64,000 nt of DNA from NCBI GenBank assembly GCA_003013855.2, contig ML058453.1, forward strand, positions 2,402,361 to 2,466,360. Reading direction: 5' to 3'. Below are positions 37,101 through 46,422 of this stretch, piece by piece. The translations under genes and the position numbers were made by a program. The DNA comes from Liriodendron chinense. Lineage: Eukaryota > Streptophyta > Magnoliopsida > Magnoliales > Magnoliaceae. Under the pieces are notes generated by a model, which worked only from the letters and a program-made list of their open reading frames with translations, made no database searches and had not been told where the DNA came from. Positions within the stretch are counted from its first letter, which is position 1. Each line of letters opens with the position of its first letter.

Positions 37101-38218
37101 TTGAATGTCCACCATTAAAACCTCCAAGGGCCGACTGTAATGTTCACTTGACATCCAACCTGTTGATTAGGTCATACACACCTGGATGAAGGGAAAAAAA
37201 ACAAATATTAGCTTCATCCAAAACTTGTGGCCCCAAGAAGTTGTTAATGGTAGGAGTCCAATCAACACTGTTGATGTTGTCCACTTGAGATTTGGATCTA
37301 CCTCATTTTTGGGCATGGACGGCGTGGATGAAACACATATATCATGGTGGGGCCCCAGAGCACAGAACACTAGCCAGAGTCAATAGCCAATCCGCATCCC
37401 ATATTCTCCTCTCAACTTCTCTCCTCCATCCTACTGGCTGCCCTTGCCAAGTCCGGTCCACAGCCGGATCCTGCACAGTCAACGACTGCTGCTGGTCATT
37501 TCCAGCACAGCAGGCGGCTGGATCCATCACCGCCTGCTGTGCTGGAAATGACCAATCCATCACACCAGCTGCACCGCCCACGGTTAACAACAGCAGCCGA
37601 GAACTGTATCATGCACCCTCCTCCGACAGCAGCTACTTCCCATACACCACACCGATCCGGCTACCCCCGTCCAAACGGTTCTTACATCTCCGCTGCCCGC
37701 GTATGGGGAAAGTACCCATCACAAGTTCAGATGGCGAGTCCCATTCGCATCTCACATCAGCCATACGGGAGTACAAGAGTGATCAAGAAGACGCACGCAT
37801 AACAAGCTCAACGGTCAGGATCAAACAGACACATCCAACCGGCCGAAGATGGACGGAAATTGTAAGGAGAAAAACGAAACCCTAAGACGCAATACTACCA
37901 CTGCCGTCGGATCAAAGCGATAGACACTACCACCTCTGAATAAACATCATCGAACAAATGAAATGAAACGAAAATCGATCTGAAGATCTGGAAGATAGAG
38001 AAGGGGAAGAACAGAATACAATACCAAGGAGCGTAGAATTCGACGACGATGAACGGGTGTTTATTGATGGTTTCAGAGAAATTGCTGGCGTCTAGGGTGA
38101 GAACAAACTCTTTAGAATCAGAGGCAGAGGCAGGAGTTTCAGATCCATCTTCATCTGCAACGGCCGAGAAGACAATGGAGAATAAGATGCAGCAGACGAT
38201 GAAAACCCTAGCAGCCAT
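27835..38218 (-). CDS. PDI: Protein disulfide isomerase (PDIL1-1 type), ten exons, complete
   Basis: ER-lumen oxidoreductase and chaperone that forms and rearranges disulfides. Exons, leftward: 38025-38218, 35235-35265 (31-nt micro-exon), 34807-35094, 34497-34685, 34257-34382, 32420-32557, 32163-32282, 31884-32001, 29826-29938, 27835-28038. They sum to 1521 nt in phase (506 residues plus TAA), with GT-AG borders. Order: signal peptide (about 1-21, ending FSAVA), thioredoxin domain a with WCGHC at 65-69, b and b' (exons 3-7), domain a' with WCGHC at 410-414, and C-terminal KDEL for ER retention. The first W codon is split between exon 1 and the micro-exon. An NFS glycosylation site lies at 46-48. 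The tail carries a duplicated VQPDS. Length fits the plant classical PDI family (about 500). Confidence 0.96.
27851..27880 (-). repeat. 15-bp in-frame tandem duplication in the PDI tail
   Basis: Two perfect copies of ACAGAGTCAGGCTGG (plus strand) encode VQPDS twice, just before VKDEL. Lengthens the flexible tail by five residues; lies outside catalytic domains. Confidence 0.9.
28738..28912 (-). repeat. tRNA-derived SINE-like element
   Basis: On the minus strand, a tRNA-like head with a perfect A-box (TAGCCCAGTGG) and a B-box-like CATTGAACTC about 60 bp downstream, followed by a tRNA-unrelated body and a T-rich tail ending TTCAATAAATTTTTTTTATC. In PDI intron 9. Confidence 0.6.
30018..30112. 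repeat. (CA)n(TA)n microsatellite
   Basis: About 10 CA units followed by some 35 TA units in PDI intron 8. Confidence 0.9.
30160..30680. repeat. Phrase-family fold-back MITE
   Basis: Left arm ATGAGGCTGACCTTATGAGA ... CCATGGTGGGCCATG and right arm CATGGTAGGGTCCG ... AAGGTTGACCTCAT are inverted and diverged. Internal TGCCAAATTTCAGGCCATTT block. In PDI intron 8. Confidence 0.55.
30724..31460. mobile_element. Mutator-type MITE, 9-bp TSD
   Basis: Terminal repeats AATGTTGTC and GACAACAAT(G), flanked by the 9-bp duplication GATGTGATC (30715-30723 and 31461-31469), the Mutator signature. Subterminal regions are rich in GCATATGCGATCGCA palindromes. The interior is AT-rich with a (GA)27 run. Lies in PDI intron 8. 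Non-coding. Confidence 0.8.
31121..31174 (+). repeat. (GA)27 microsatellite
   Basis: Pure GA run inside the Mutator-type MITE. Confidence 0.95.
33469..33690 (+). repeat. 68-bp tandem repeat, three full units plus a partial
   Basis: Near-identical units start at 33469, 33537 and 33605 (CAGCAGCTGGTTGTGTGG...), with a truncated fourth at 33673. In PDI intron 5. Little divergence suggests recent expansion. Confidence 0.95.
36930..37390. repeat. Phrase-family fold-back MITE
   Basis: Left end GCCACTAGCCAGGTGGCTAG, right end ACACTAGCCAGAG. Inverted internal blocks: TGTTTTATCCATGCTGTCC on the left and GGCGTGGATGAAACACA on the right. In PDI intron 1. Confidence 0.65.
37493..37554. repeat. Perfect 25-bp inverted repeat, 12-nt loop
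   Basis: Arms 37493-37517 (TGGTCATTTCCAGCACAGCA...) and 37530-37554 are exactly complementary, with CTGGATCCATCA between them. Lies in PDI intron 1. Confidence 0.95.
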
Positions 38219-38303
38219 TTTGAAAAGGAAGCAGCTCTTACTACTTTTCCACGCTCTTGTTCTGGGATAGAGAGAGAGATAAATAGGCAGAGAACGAGAG
38301 ACA

Positions 38304-38312
38304 GACGCGTAC
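38304..38312. promoter_or_regulatory. Possible ER-stress element (pUPRE-II-like) upstream of PDI
   Basis: GACGCGTAC matches the last nine bases of the plant unfolded-protein element GATGACGCGTAC as I recall it, 86-94 bp before the PDI ATG. PDI genes are commonly induced by ER stress, so the place is apt. Short motif; chance match possible. Confidence 0.35.
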
Positions 38313-38377
38313 GGGAATCGCGCACGGGGGGATTCACAGATGTACTCGCGGATGAGCATGGTTTCTCGCACCCGCCT

Positions 38378-38383
38378 CACGTG
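38378..38383. promoter_or_regulatory. G-box (CACGTG) upstream of PDI
   Basis: CACGTG within CCTCACGTGTGG, 160 bp before the PDI ATG; a core bZIP/bHLH site, suitable for bZIP-type ER-stress factors. Inference from the motif only. Confidence 0.35.
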
Positions 38384-38479
38384 TGGAATCGAGGAGAGTA
38401 AGTGTAGGACATCGGAGCCGCTCGATGGTCCCCACTTAGTTGGGAGACTGCATTTTCTCGATTGCGAGGCCGGATCTAA

Positions 38480-39010
38480 TACAAGCGTTTCTAGCTGAAA
38501 ATTACCATGCAAATCAATATGCAGCGCTCTCCGTGATGTTTTCATGACATCCACTCCTTCCATCATTTGCATCCACTCCCATTCTCCTTGTATCCCAGAA
38601 ATCAGGTTGATCCAAAACTCATGTGGGCCACACCATGCAAAATCATGCCTAAAACCTCTAAAATCAAGTTTTGTTGCCAATCGGAGTTTTGGAATGGTCT
38701 TATACATTCATCCTCATCGGATCCGTCTTTTGAATAGATTAGATAGCATGCAGTCATGCACTAAACACGGTGGGCCCCACAAAAGATCTTCTTTTGGAAA
38801 TCTTTTAATAACGGGCATCCCCATCCTCGATAATCCTGTAATGTGGCCAACATAAATTTTGGATCCCTCTGATTTTTGGTCACCATGCAAAAAACCAGGG
38901 TGCTAAAATGATGGACGGATTGGATGTCAGAAAAACATCGCAGTGGGATCCACACATTGACTTGCACTTTAAGCTTAAACTAGAAACGTCTGCATAGAAT
39001 CCGGCCCATC
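38480..39010. repeat. Diverged phrase-family MITE fragments
   Basis: Contains the blocks GTGATGTTTTCATGACATCC and GTGGGCCACACCATGCAAAATC and, at the right, CATCGCAGTGGGATCCACAC. Borders not determined. Confidence 0.4.
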
Positions 39011-39302
39011 CATAATAGCAGGTCCGAGTGGTAACGCATACAAAACAAATCGACCGTTCAGCGAAATGGGCCACAAGTATGCTATCGCCTGATGATCAGA
39101 TGAACTTTATTTCTTAGACAAAATAATCTACGCCGTGTAGATGTCCTCGTTCTTAGAGGACGCGTCCGGCGATTATGTTCGTCTGACGAGTGGATTCGTG
39201 CACGAGTGACAGGTTGGCGATGCGTGCCCGTGAGTGCACCCGTGAGTCCTGTTACCGGCGCACGTGCTCCCGCTTGGAATGATACTATTGTGCTGGTGTA
39301 AG

Positions 39303-39760
39303 GCCTAAATAGAGCCAACCGTGATGTATGTGTTTTATCCGCCGTTCATCCGTTTTAACAGCTCATTTTACATCAAGATCCCAAAATTCAAGCATATCCA
39401 TAGCTAAAGTTGACCACACTGCAGGGAACACTTGGAACAGTAACGTACACCGTTGAAATCTTCATAAAGCCTACAGTGATGTTTATCTCTCATCCAACCT
39501 GTTCATAAGGTTACACAGACATTGACGAAGGGAAAACACCAATATCATCTTAATCCAAAAACTTGCGTAGCCCCAAGAAGTTTTCAACAATAAGTGTCTA
39601 ATCCCCCCATTTCCTATGGTGTGGTCCACTTGAGCTTTGGATATCCTCAAATCTTAAAATCATTTCATAAAATCATCTGGGAAAACGGATGGACGGCGTG
39701 GATAAAACACATATATGACAGTGGAGCCCACAGAATCCTTCACAGCGTAGCTGGGGGGTG
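39303..39760. repeat. Phrase-family fold-back MITE
   Basis: Inverted arms: GTGATGTATGTGTTTTATCC on the left and GGATAAAACACATATATGAC on the right. The full set of internal phrases is in order (CAGGGAACACTTGGAAC, CATCCAACCTGTTCATAAGG, AAAAACTTGCG, GTGGTCCACTTGAGCTTTGG). Confidence 0.65.
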
Positions 39761-40159
39761 TTGGTTCACCACGCAATCGCGTCCCGCATGGAATGAGAGC
39801 ATTGTTAAATTGTAACTGCGCAATTGCACGTGCCGATGACTCATCGCTCGCACGTACCACGTGCACGTGACCATCAGGTGGGTTGGGCCCGTCTAAATAC
39901 CCCAATTCACAAGCTAGGTCAGTTCGTTCCTTAGGCGGGGCACGTGCACAAAATAAATGGATGGTTGAAAACTCAGACCAAAGTGACCGTCATTGTGGAT
40001 GTGGGACCCACGAGATGATCACAATGAGCTGACATTTGGGCCATGACGTGTAAAGAGATGGAGCCGCCTGAGGATAAGTTCGATCATGCACAAGCGAATG
40101 CGATGGTAGCGCCACTTCAAACGCGCGATTCTCTTTCACATCCCTAAATACTTGCCCAC

Positions 40160-40712
40160 GTGGTTTCGTGCAAGTGGCCGCGTTTAGAAGCGCCCAGCGC
40201 CCAGGTCGTGGATTGCCTGTGCCCCGGTCACAGGAAAGGGGAGTCGGCTTTCGCAGGCATCTCCTGCGCTCGGAATCTAGGTGGGGCCCACCGTGATTTT
40301 TGTGAGAAATCTACGCCGTCCAAACGTTTTTTGAGATCATTTTAGGCGCTGCGACAAAAAATGAACAGGATTCAAGACTCAAGTGGGCCGCAATAAAGCA
40401 AAAGGTGGGTAGAGAAATTTCTACCGTTGAAACCTCTATGGGTCCACAGTGATGTTTATATGCCATCCATACCTGTTCATAATGTCATTCCTACTGAGAT
40501 GAACTGAAAACACAAATATTATCCTTATTCTAAACTTCTGTGGCCCCACGAATATTTTCAACTGTGGACGTTCAATTGTCACATTTTCAGTCCGCTTGAG
40601 TCTTGCATCCGGTTCATTTTTTGTCGCAACGCCTAAAATGATCTCACAAAATGGTTGGACGGCATAGATTTCTCAAAACATCACAGCAGGCCCCATAATC
40701 TGCGTCCGACGG
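40160..40712. repeat. Phrase-family fold-back MITE
   Basis: Arms GTGGGGCCCACCGTGATTTT ... ACGCCGTCCAAACG and TGGTTGGACGGCATAGATTT ... CATCACAGCAGGCCCC are inverted. Abuts the next element of the same family. Confidence 0.65.
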
Positions 40713-40714
40713 GT

Positions 40715-41208
40715 CCTACCCCGATCTCCCGCCGGTCTCCAACTGAGAACGGGGAGGAGCTTTGAGTGGCCACTGTGATATATGGGTTTTATCCACACCG
40801 TCCGTCCATTTCTCCGTGTCATTCTATGGAGTAAGATCATAGATAAATCCAAGGCTCAAGTGGACCACACAACAGGAAGCTGTAATAATTCTCCCCGTTG
40901 AAACTTACCTAGGGCCTACCATGATCTTTGTTTGTCTTAAAAACTATTCATAAAGTTACACGGACATAGATGAAGAGAAAACACAAATATCAGTTCCATC
41001 CAAAACTTCTATAGCCCCTATGAAGTTTTTAACAATTATAATTTAATCCCCATTGTGTGGTCCACCTATGTCTTATATCTGCCTCATATTTGTGCCTAAA
41101 TCCAGAAATGATATAAAAAATGAATGGACGGTATGGATAAAACCCATACACCACAGTGGCCACTAGGTGCTCCTGCTTGTCCCAATTGGAGATGGGCGAG
41201 GGTAGGAC
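40715..41208. repeat. Phrase-family fold-back MITE with ~100-bp inverted ends
   Basis: Ends GTCCTACCC (left) and GGGTAGGAC-like (right). The inner arms AGTGGCCACTGTG ... GGGTTTTATCCACACCGTCC and GGATAAAACCCATA ... CACAGTGGCCACT are well conserved. Confidence 0.7.
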
Positions 41209-41249
41209 ACAAGCCGCCTTCCATGGGAAGTTCCGGTAGTCCGAAGTAG

Positions 41250-41582
41250 GCATTGTATATGAATCGAGTAAGCTTGATTAACTTGCTTGACTTGGCTTGG
41301 AGAATCAGCTCGGTTTGAAGTTGAGTTTGGGCCAAGTCGAATCAAAATTTAGATGCTCGAATAAATTTAAGTTTTGAGTCTTGAACTCAGTCTTGGATCG
41401 ACACGATTCGATTCATTATTTACAAACACCACTTTTTATTGTTACAACCCTAACCCTACTTAAAAAATCAGGGGAAAAAAAAAAAAGCCAACCCACCCCA
41501 TCCCTTTCTCCTCTCTTTGTGTCCATTGTCCAGCCAACGGTCATCTGTCGTTCAAGCTATCTCTAATCTGGCGAGCACACTT

Positions 41583-41622
<40 letters not shown>

Positions 41623-42115
41623 TTGTTTGGTCAACTGTCTATGGCACCCCGACTTGACCAAAAACCCAAACTTGCTCGATCTATTGACCAATTTGAGTCG
41701 AGCAGAACATATAAGTTCGCTGCCTGAGTCGAGTCGAGTACCAAGCAAGGGTTGGCTACTAGCTAAGTCGAGTCGGGCAAGCTCAACTCGGCTCGATTCA
41801 TGTACAACGCTAGTCAAAAGCTCCGTGGGGTTTATAGAGATTCCTGTGGAAAGTCCCTCCTCCGTCCATCAATTTTGGATAGCCACAATATGTTACTACT
41901 CTAAAAGTGAAAAAGATACAACACACATGTTCGCCTAGAGCTTTGAACACAAGCCAAGTTAGCTCAGTTAGCTAACTCAACTCAGCTAAAACCAGCTCGA
42001 TTCGGGCTCAGCTCGAAGTTTAGATTCGAATCATGCCGAGTTGTTTTTCTAAATTTGAAAGAATTTTCAAGCCAAGCTCGAGCTGACCCAAGCTTGATTT
42101 GGGTAGACTTGACTC

Positions 42116-42180
<65 letters not shown>

Positions 42181-42340
42181 TTTGTGAAAATAGTACATTT
42201 TATTTTTCCAAGTTGGCCCTAACTTGAATTCAGCTCAAAAAACTCAAGCTCAAACTCAGCTCAAAACTTTGATCATGTTAGTCCAGCTTCAAGGTTGAGC
42301 CGAACCTAGCTCAAACAAGCAGAGCTCAAGTCAACTTGAC
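41250..42340. repeat. GAGTCGA/GCTCGA-rich region with (CT)n and (TA)29
   Basis: Low-complexity sequence full of GAGTCGAGTCGAG and AGCTCGAGCT words on both strands, a (CT)19 run at about 41583-41619 and a (TA)29 run at 42120-42178. Probably a degenerate repeat; no gene seen. Confidence 0.6.
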
Positions 42341-42364
42341 TGTGTACAATTCATTTAGCCATAC

Positions 42365-42600
42365 TAAATGCAGCAGCTACGTTGAAAATTGAAACCTTCA
42401 TGGAGCCGACCATGATGTTTATATACCATCCAATTGTTCATAGGGTTACTATCAATGAGATAAATTATACCTATAAACATCATCTTGGTAAAAACCCTTA
42501 TAGCTCCCAAATTTTTTCCAATGTTGTGCGTTCAATCCCCGCTGTGTGTGGCCTGCATAAGTTTTAAATCTTCCTTATTTTTATATTACTGTCCTATTGT
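42365..42600. repeat. Phrase-family fragment
   Basis: Carries AAACCTTCATGGAGCC, CATGATGTTTATATACCATC and TGTTCATAGGGTTAC, the central blocks of the family; the arms are not recognisable. Confidence 0.45.
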
Positions 42601-42739
42601 GGTCTTTAAAAACTTATGAACAGAGTAAATTTATCACGATCATCCCTATGGCCTGCACAGTTTCCATTTAGAGGCGCGGTGATTCCCAAGATCCGCGGAG
42701 ATGAATGGGATACCGGGACCGGACGCAAATGGCGTTAGA

Positions 42740-43190
42740 GTAAGTTCCTTCACTGGGAACCTAGGTGGGGCCACTGTGATGTTTTTAAGAAATTCACCCC
42801 GTCCAACTGTTTTGTGAGCTCATTTTATGTCATGCTACTGAAAACAATCTGATTCCAAGACTGGAATGGGCAGAACTAAAGGAAAAGGTGGGTGTGGAAA
42901 TTCCTACCTGTTGAAACCTCTCTTGGTCCACAGTAATGTTTATATGATATCCATACTGCTCATAACGTCATTCCTACTAGAATGAGCTGAAAACACAAAT
43001 ATTAGCCTGATTCAAAACTTCTGTGACCCCATGAGTATTTCAACTGTGGACGTTCAATCCTCGTGTTTTTGGCCCACTTGAATCTTGGATCCGGATCATT
43101 TATTGTGGCATGTCCTGAAATGAGCAAACAAAACACTTGGACATGGCGGACTTCTCACAAACAGCAGGGCCCACTTAGGTTCTCAGCCCA
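42740..43190. repeat. Phrase-family fold-back MITE
   Basis: Left arm GGGAACCTAGGTGGGGCCAC ... AGAAATTCACCCCGTCC, right arm GGACATGGCGGACTTCTCAC ... GGGCCCACTTAGGTTCTC, inverted. Confidence 0.65.
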
Positions 43191-43689
43191 GCAACATCCT
43201 GCCAAAGCTTCCATCTATTTTGAAAGTTCAGTTTAGGACATCATCCAAAAAGGAAGTCATCAAATATTACGGCGGACGATAATGCAGGAAATAAACGGTA
43301 GTAATTGACCAGTAAAAACTTACCGTGGGTAATTGTTGGTTAACGTTAAAAAAATAACACCTTTAGAATAATTCCGGTCACCGTTTTTATTTCACATTTG
43401 GACGATGAACCTGGACTGTTGGATCCTTTTGTTTTCTCTGCCCCTGATCAGATCAGATCGATAATATCATCTATCCGTAGATTTTAAAATATTTTGCATC
43501 CATCATAAATGCATTAATGGACCATCCTGGTCCGTACTGTGGACATGGACAGATTATAGCCAGCAGCACGGCATACGAAAAGAAAAGGGAGAAAAAATAT
43601 TACTATACTTTCGTGGACCAAAAAGTACCTCAGAACCGATATCTCCGCTCAGAGTTTCACTACCATCGCTCGTGGTATGGCGGCAAGTG

Positions 43690-44440
43690 TGAGGCGCTAG
43701 TGAAAGATGGATAAGAGCACGTGTAACATACGGGCACATTTACAGCATGACAGAGAGAAGGGCAACCGTAAATTGACATATGCAACACATGTGAGGCGCC
43801 TAGTACATGAGGGCTTGTTGAGTATGTAGCATGGCATAATGGCATATGTGTGGACCTGTGATACATTTGAGGCCCTTCTTATAAGTGAGATCGAAGTAAA
43901 GATAAATGGTGGCACGTGTGGGCCGTGGCATAATATCATATATGCTGCAAAATAAAAGATGGATCATGAAAAGTTGGCGCATGTAGTACATGTGAGGGGC
44001 TTTGTACATGTGGGGTCCAAGTGAAGATAGATGATGGCACGTGTGGCATAATGTCAAGTGTGTTGCGCAGAAGATCAACAATGGAAAGTTGGCAAATGCA
44101 GCACATCTGTGGTCGAAGTGAAGATGGATGGTAGCACATGTAATGCAATGTCATGTATGCCACACATCAAAAGATGGACAATGGAAAATTGGCACATGCG
44201 ACACATTTGAGATGCTTTGTACATGTGGGGCCCAAGTGGAATGGATGGTAGCACATGCGGCATGATATCACTTGTGCTATGCAATGGAAGATGGACTATG
44301 GAAAGCTCATGCAGCGCATTTGAGGTGCTTTGTACATTGAGCCTAGGGGAAGATGGATATTGGCACGTATGGCATAGGGGCATGTGTGGGGCACTTTACA
44401 TAGAAGATTGATAGTAGAACATGTATGCGCATATGAGGTG
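43690..44440. repeat. Degenerate ~95-130-bp satellite-like array
   Basis: About six units, each with GATGGATGGTAGCACATG, a GGCATAATGTCAT-like block, AAAGATGGACAATGGAAA, TTGGCACATGCAGCACAT, then GGTGCTTTGTACATGTGGGG. Unit starts at about 43707, 43897, 44026, 44123, 44240 and 44352. Runs of open frame on the minus strand are by-products. Confidence 0.8.
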
Positions 44441-44707
44441 ATTGGAGGTAGGTGGTCGCACTCTTACATTTAACTCCTGAGAAATTTATTTTCTTTTGAT
44501 TATGAGAAAATCCCTGTGTCAACAACAGGAGAGGTGGGAAAATAAATTTAGTGGGTTTCCAACAAAAAAAAGAAAGAAAAAGAAAGAAGAGATACGTGTG
44601 TTTCTCACTAATTTTTACAGAAAAAAAAAAAAAAGTTTTTACAAACTATAGAAAGCAGTTTCATCAAAAATTGGTCTTTTCTTTTCATGAATCCAAATAG
44701 GCCCTCA

Positions 44708-44990
44708 CAACGTGGAGAATCCAAAATTATGAGGTTCTCTTGGTATGTCTCTTATATTTGAACCCATGATTCCAATGCCACAATAGTCTATAAAAGTTAT
44801 AAGATTATAGCTTCTTTATGTGGTAATGATAACATAAACAACAGAAATCAATATGTGAATTGTTAGAATCCCTTGATATACATTGATGCCCCATCATCTG
44901 ATAACTCGAGCTTTTACATCAAGTGGTGGTTTGACATGGCATTAGAGAGGAAGGTCCTGTTTTCGAATCTAGGAAGTAGCAAGTATATTA
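44708..44990 (+). repeat. Dispersed repeat with tRNA-like 3' module, copy 1
   Basis: About 280 bp, closely related to 62034-62315 (shared GGTATGTCTCTTATATTT, CCATGATTCCAATGCCA, AAAGTTATAAGATTATAGCT). Ends in an A-box/B-box-like module (CTCGAGCTTTTACATCAAGTGG ... GTTTTCGAATC). Confidence 0.7.
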
Positions 44991-45320
44991 GCTTTGAAAA
45001 TTGTTATGAGTTTGGCATAAGAATTAATAAAGCCCCCAAATGGTGAGCATTAGATTAAAGGGTGAACATTGAATTGTCGTTACAAACTTAGTAGATTGAA
45101 ATTGTACATTTAGTACGCAAGTCGCGTCTTGGAAATCAGGTTTGAGGGTGCACACTCAGTACCCAATTTTCAAAGCATGACACAATGAACTAAACCATTT
45201 GAAACGGTGCTTTAAGCACTTAATCAAGGTCTAGAAGTAAACTTACTCCTTTATCCAGATTCATTCATTTGAAAGACATTTTCTCTCTTTGGTGAATTGT
45301 TTTTTTTTTTTTTTTCTTCC

Positions 45321-45411
45321 AACTACTGAGTTTGCCGTCGAGTCAACTCACTTAAGCTTATCGTAGGAAGTTAAACCGAAGTGAGTTGACTCGGCGGCAA
45401 ACTCAGTAGTT
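45321..45411. repeat. 33-bp near-perfect inverted repeat, 25-nt loop
   Basis: Arms 45321-45353 (AACTACTGAGTTTGCCGTCG...) and 45379-45411 pair with one T/C difference, which would be a G:U pair in RNA. The loop is 45354-45378. The right arm continues into a phrase-family block (GGTGGGCCCCACC) at about 45461. Confidence 0.92.
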
Positions 45412-45609
45412 TTCCAACGACTGTGATCTGGTCACAATGGTGGATTTTTCACAAACATCATGGTGGGCCCCACCTAACCTTATCGTAGGAAGTTAGTGTG
45501 AAAGCCGCGTCCGCGAGCCTCTTTAAATTCTTGGTTTGCGGTGTGCAAGGAAATTGGATACGGTTAAAGGTGGGTTTCTTTTCTCTGTTTCGCATCCTTG
45601 AATGGCTAA

Positions 45610-46418
45610 GGGGGCATTTGGCGCATGGGATAAGGGGGATTAGGTGGTATAGGATTGATCTATCCCAATTATTACATGGTGTCAGGGGTTATCTTTAAAT
45701 CCCAGGATAAAGATAAAATCATATCCCATGTCTAAACATGTTTGGATTGAACAAAGGTCAAGTAACGAAAATCAAGCAACCTCATTTGTGGACCCCACCA
45801 TGATGAACTCAGATTATATCCACACTGTCCATCCATTTTTCAACATCATTTTATGGTATGAGCCCAAAAATGAGGCAAATCTATAGATTATGTGGACAAC
45901 ACAAAAGAAATCAGTGGGGATATTGACGCCCGCCATTGAAACCTTCCTAGGGCCCACCATGATGTTTATTTTTATCCAACCCGCTCATAAGGTCACACAC
46001 ACCTGGATGAAGGGGAAAGACAAATATCATCTTGATCAAAAACTTCCGTGGCCACCAAGAAGTTTTCAATGGTAGGCGTTCAATCCCCATTGCTTTCGTG
46101 CTAGGGTCCACTTGAGCTTTGGATTTGCCTGATCTTTGGGCCCATGCCCTAAAATCATCTCGAAAAATGGATGGACGGTGTGGATATAGCCCATACATCA
46201 TGGTGGGACCCACAGTACTTGTGAACATCAACCTAATTTTTCAAAAAATTAAAAAAAAAGGGCGCGAAGCAATCCATTCTGGTTGGAATTCAGAGGGACC
46301 AAACCCAATTCCTTCCCACCAAATCCCATCCTCCCAAAACGCTATATGAAATCTTCACGGTACCAAATGCAATTCCATCCCACCTAATTCCATCTTATGC
46401 CATGCGCCAAACACCCCC
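45610..46418. mobile_element. PIF/Harbinger-type MITE just before the F-box ATG, TSD TAA
   Basis: Terminal repeats GGGGGCATTTGGCGCATGG (left) and CCATGCGCCAAACACCCCC (right), each bordered by TAA (45607-45609 and 46419-46421). 809 bp. The interior carries the complete phrase-family arms (GTGGACCCCACCATGATGAA left, CCCATACATCATGGTGGG right), linking that family to this superfamily. Its right end is 4 bp from the F-box ATG at 46423. Confidence 0.85.
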
Positions 46419-46422
46419 TAAG

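Noticed and set aside
37292..37885. 197-codon plus-strand open frame
   Set aside because: It lies wholly in PDI intron 1, starts in a MITE end, runs through the hairpin and resembles no protein family.
43554..44411. Several overlapping minus-strand open frames rich in His and Ser
   Set aside because: They follow the tandem array at 43690-44440; similar frames recur with the unit and carry no family signal.
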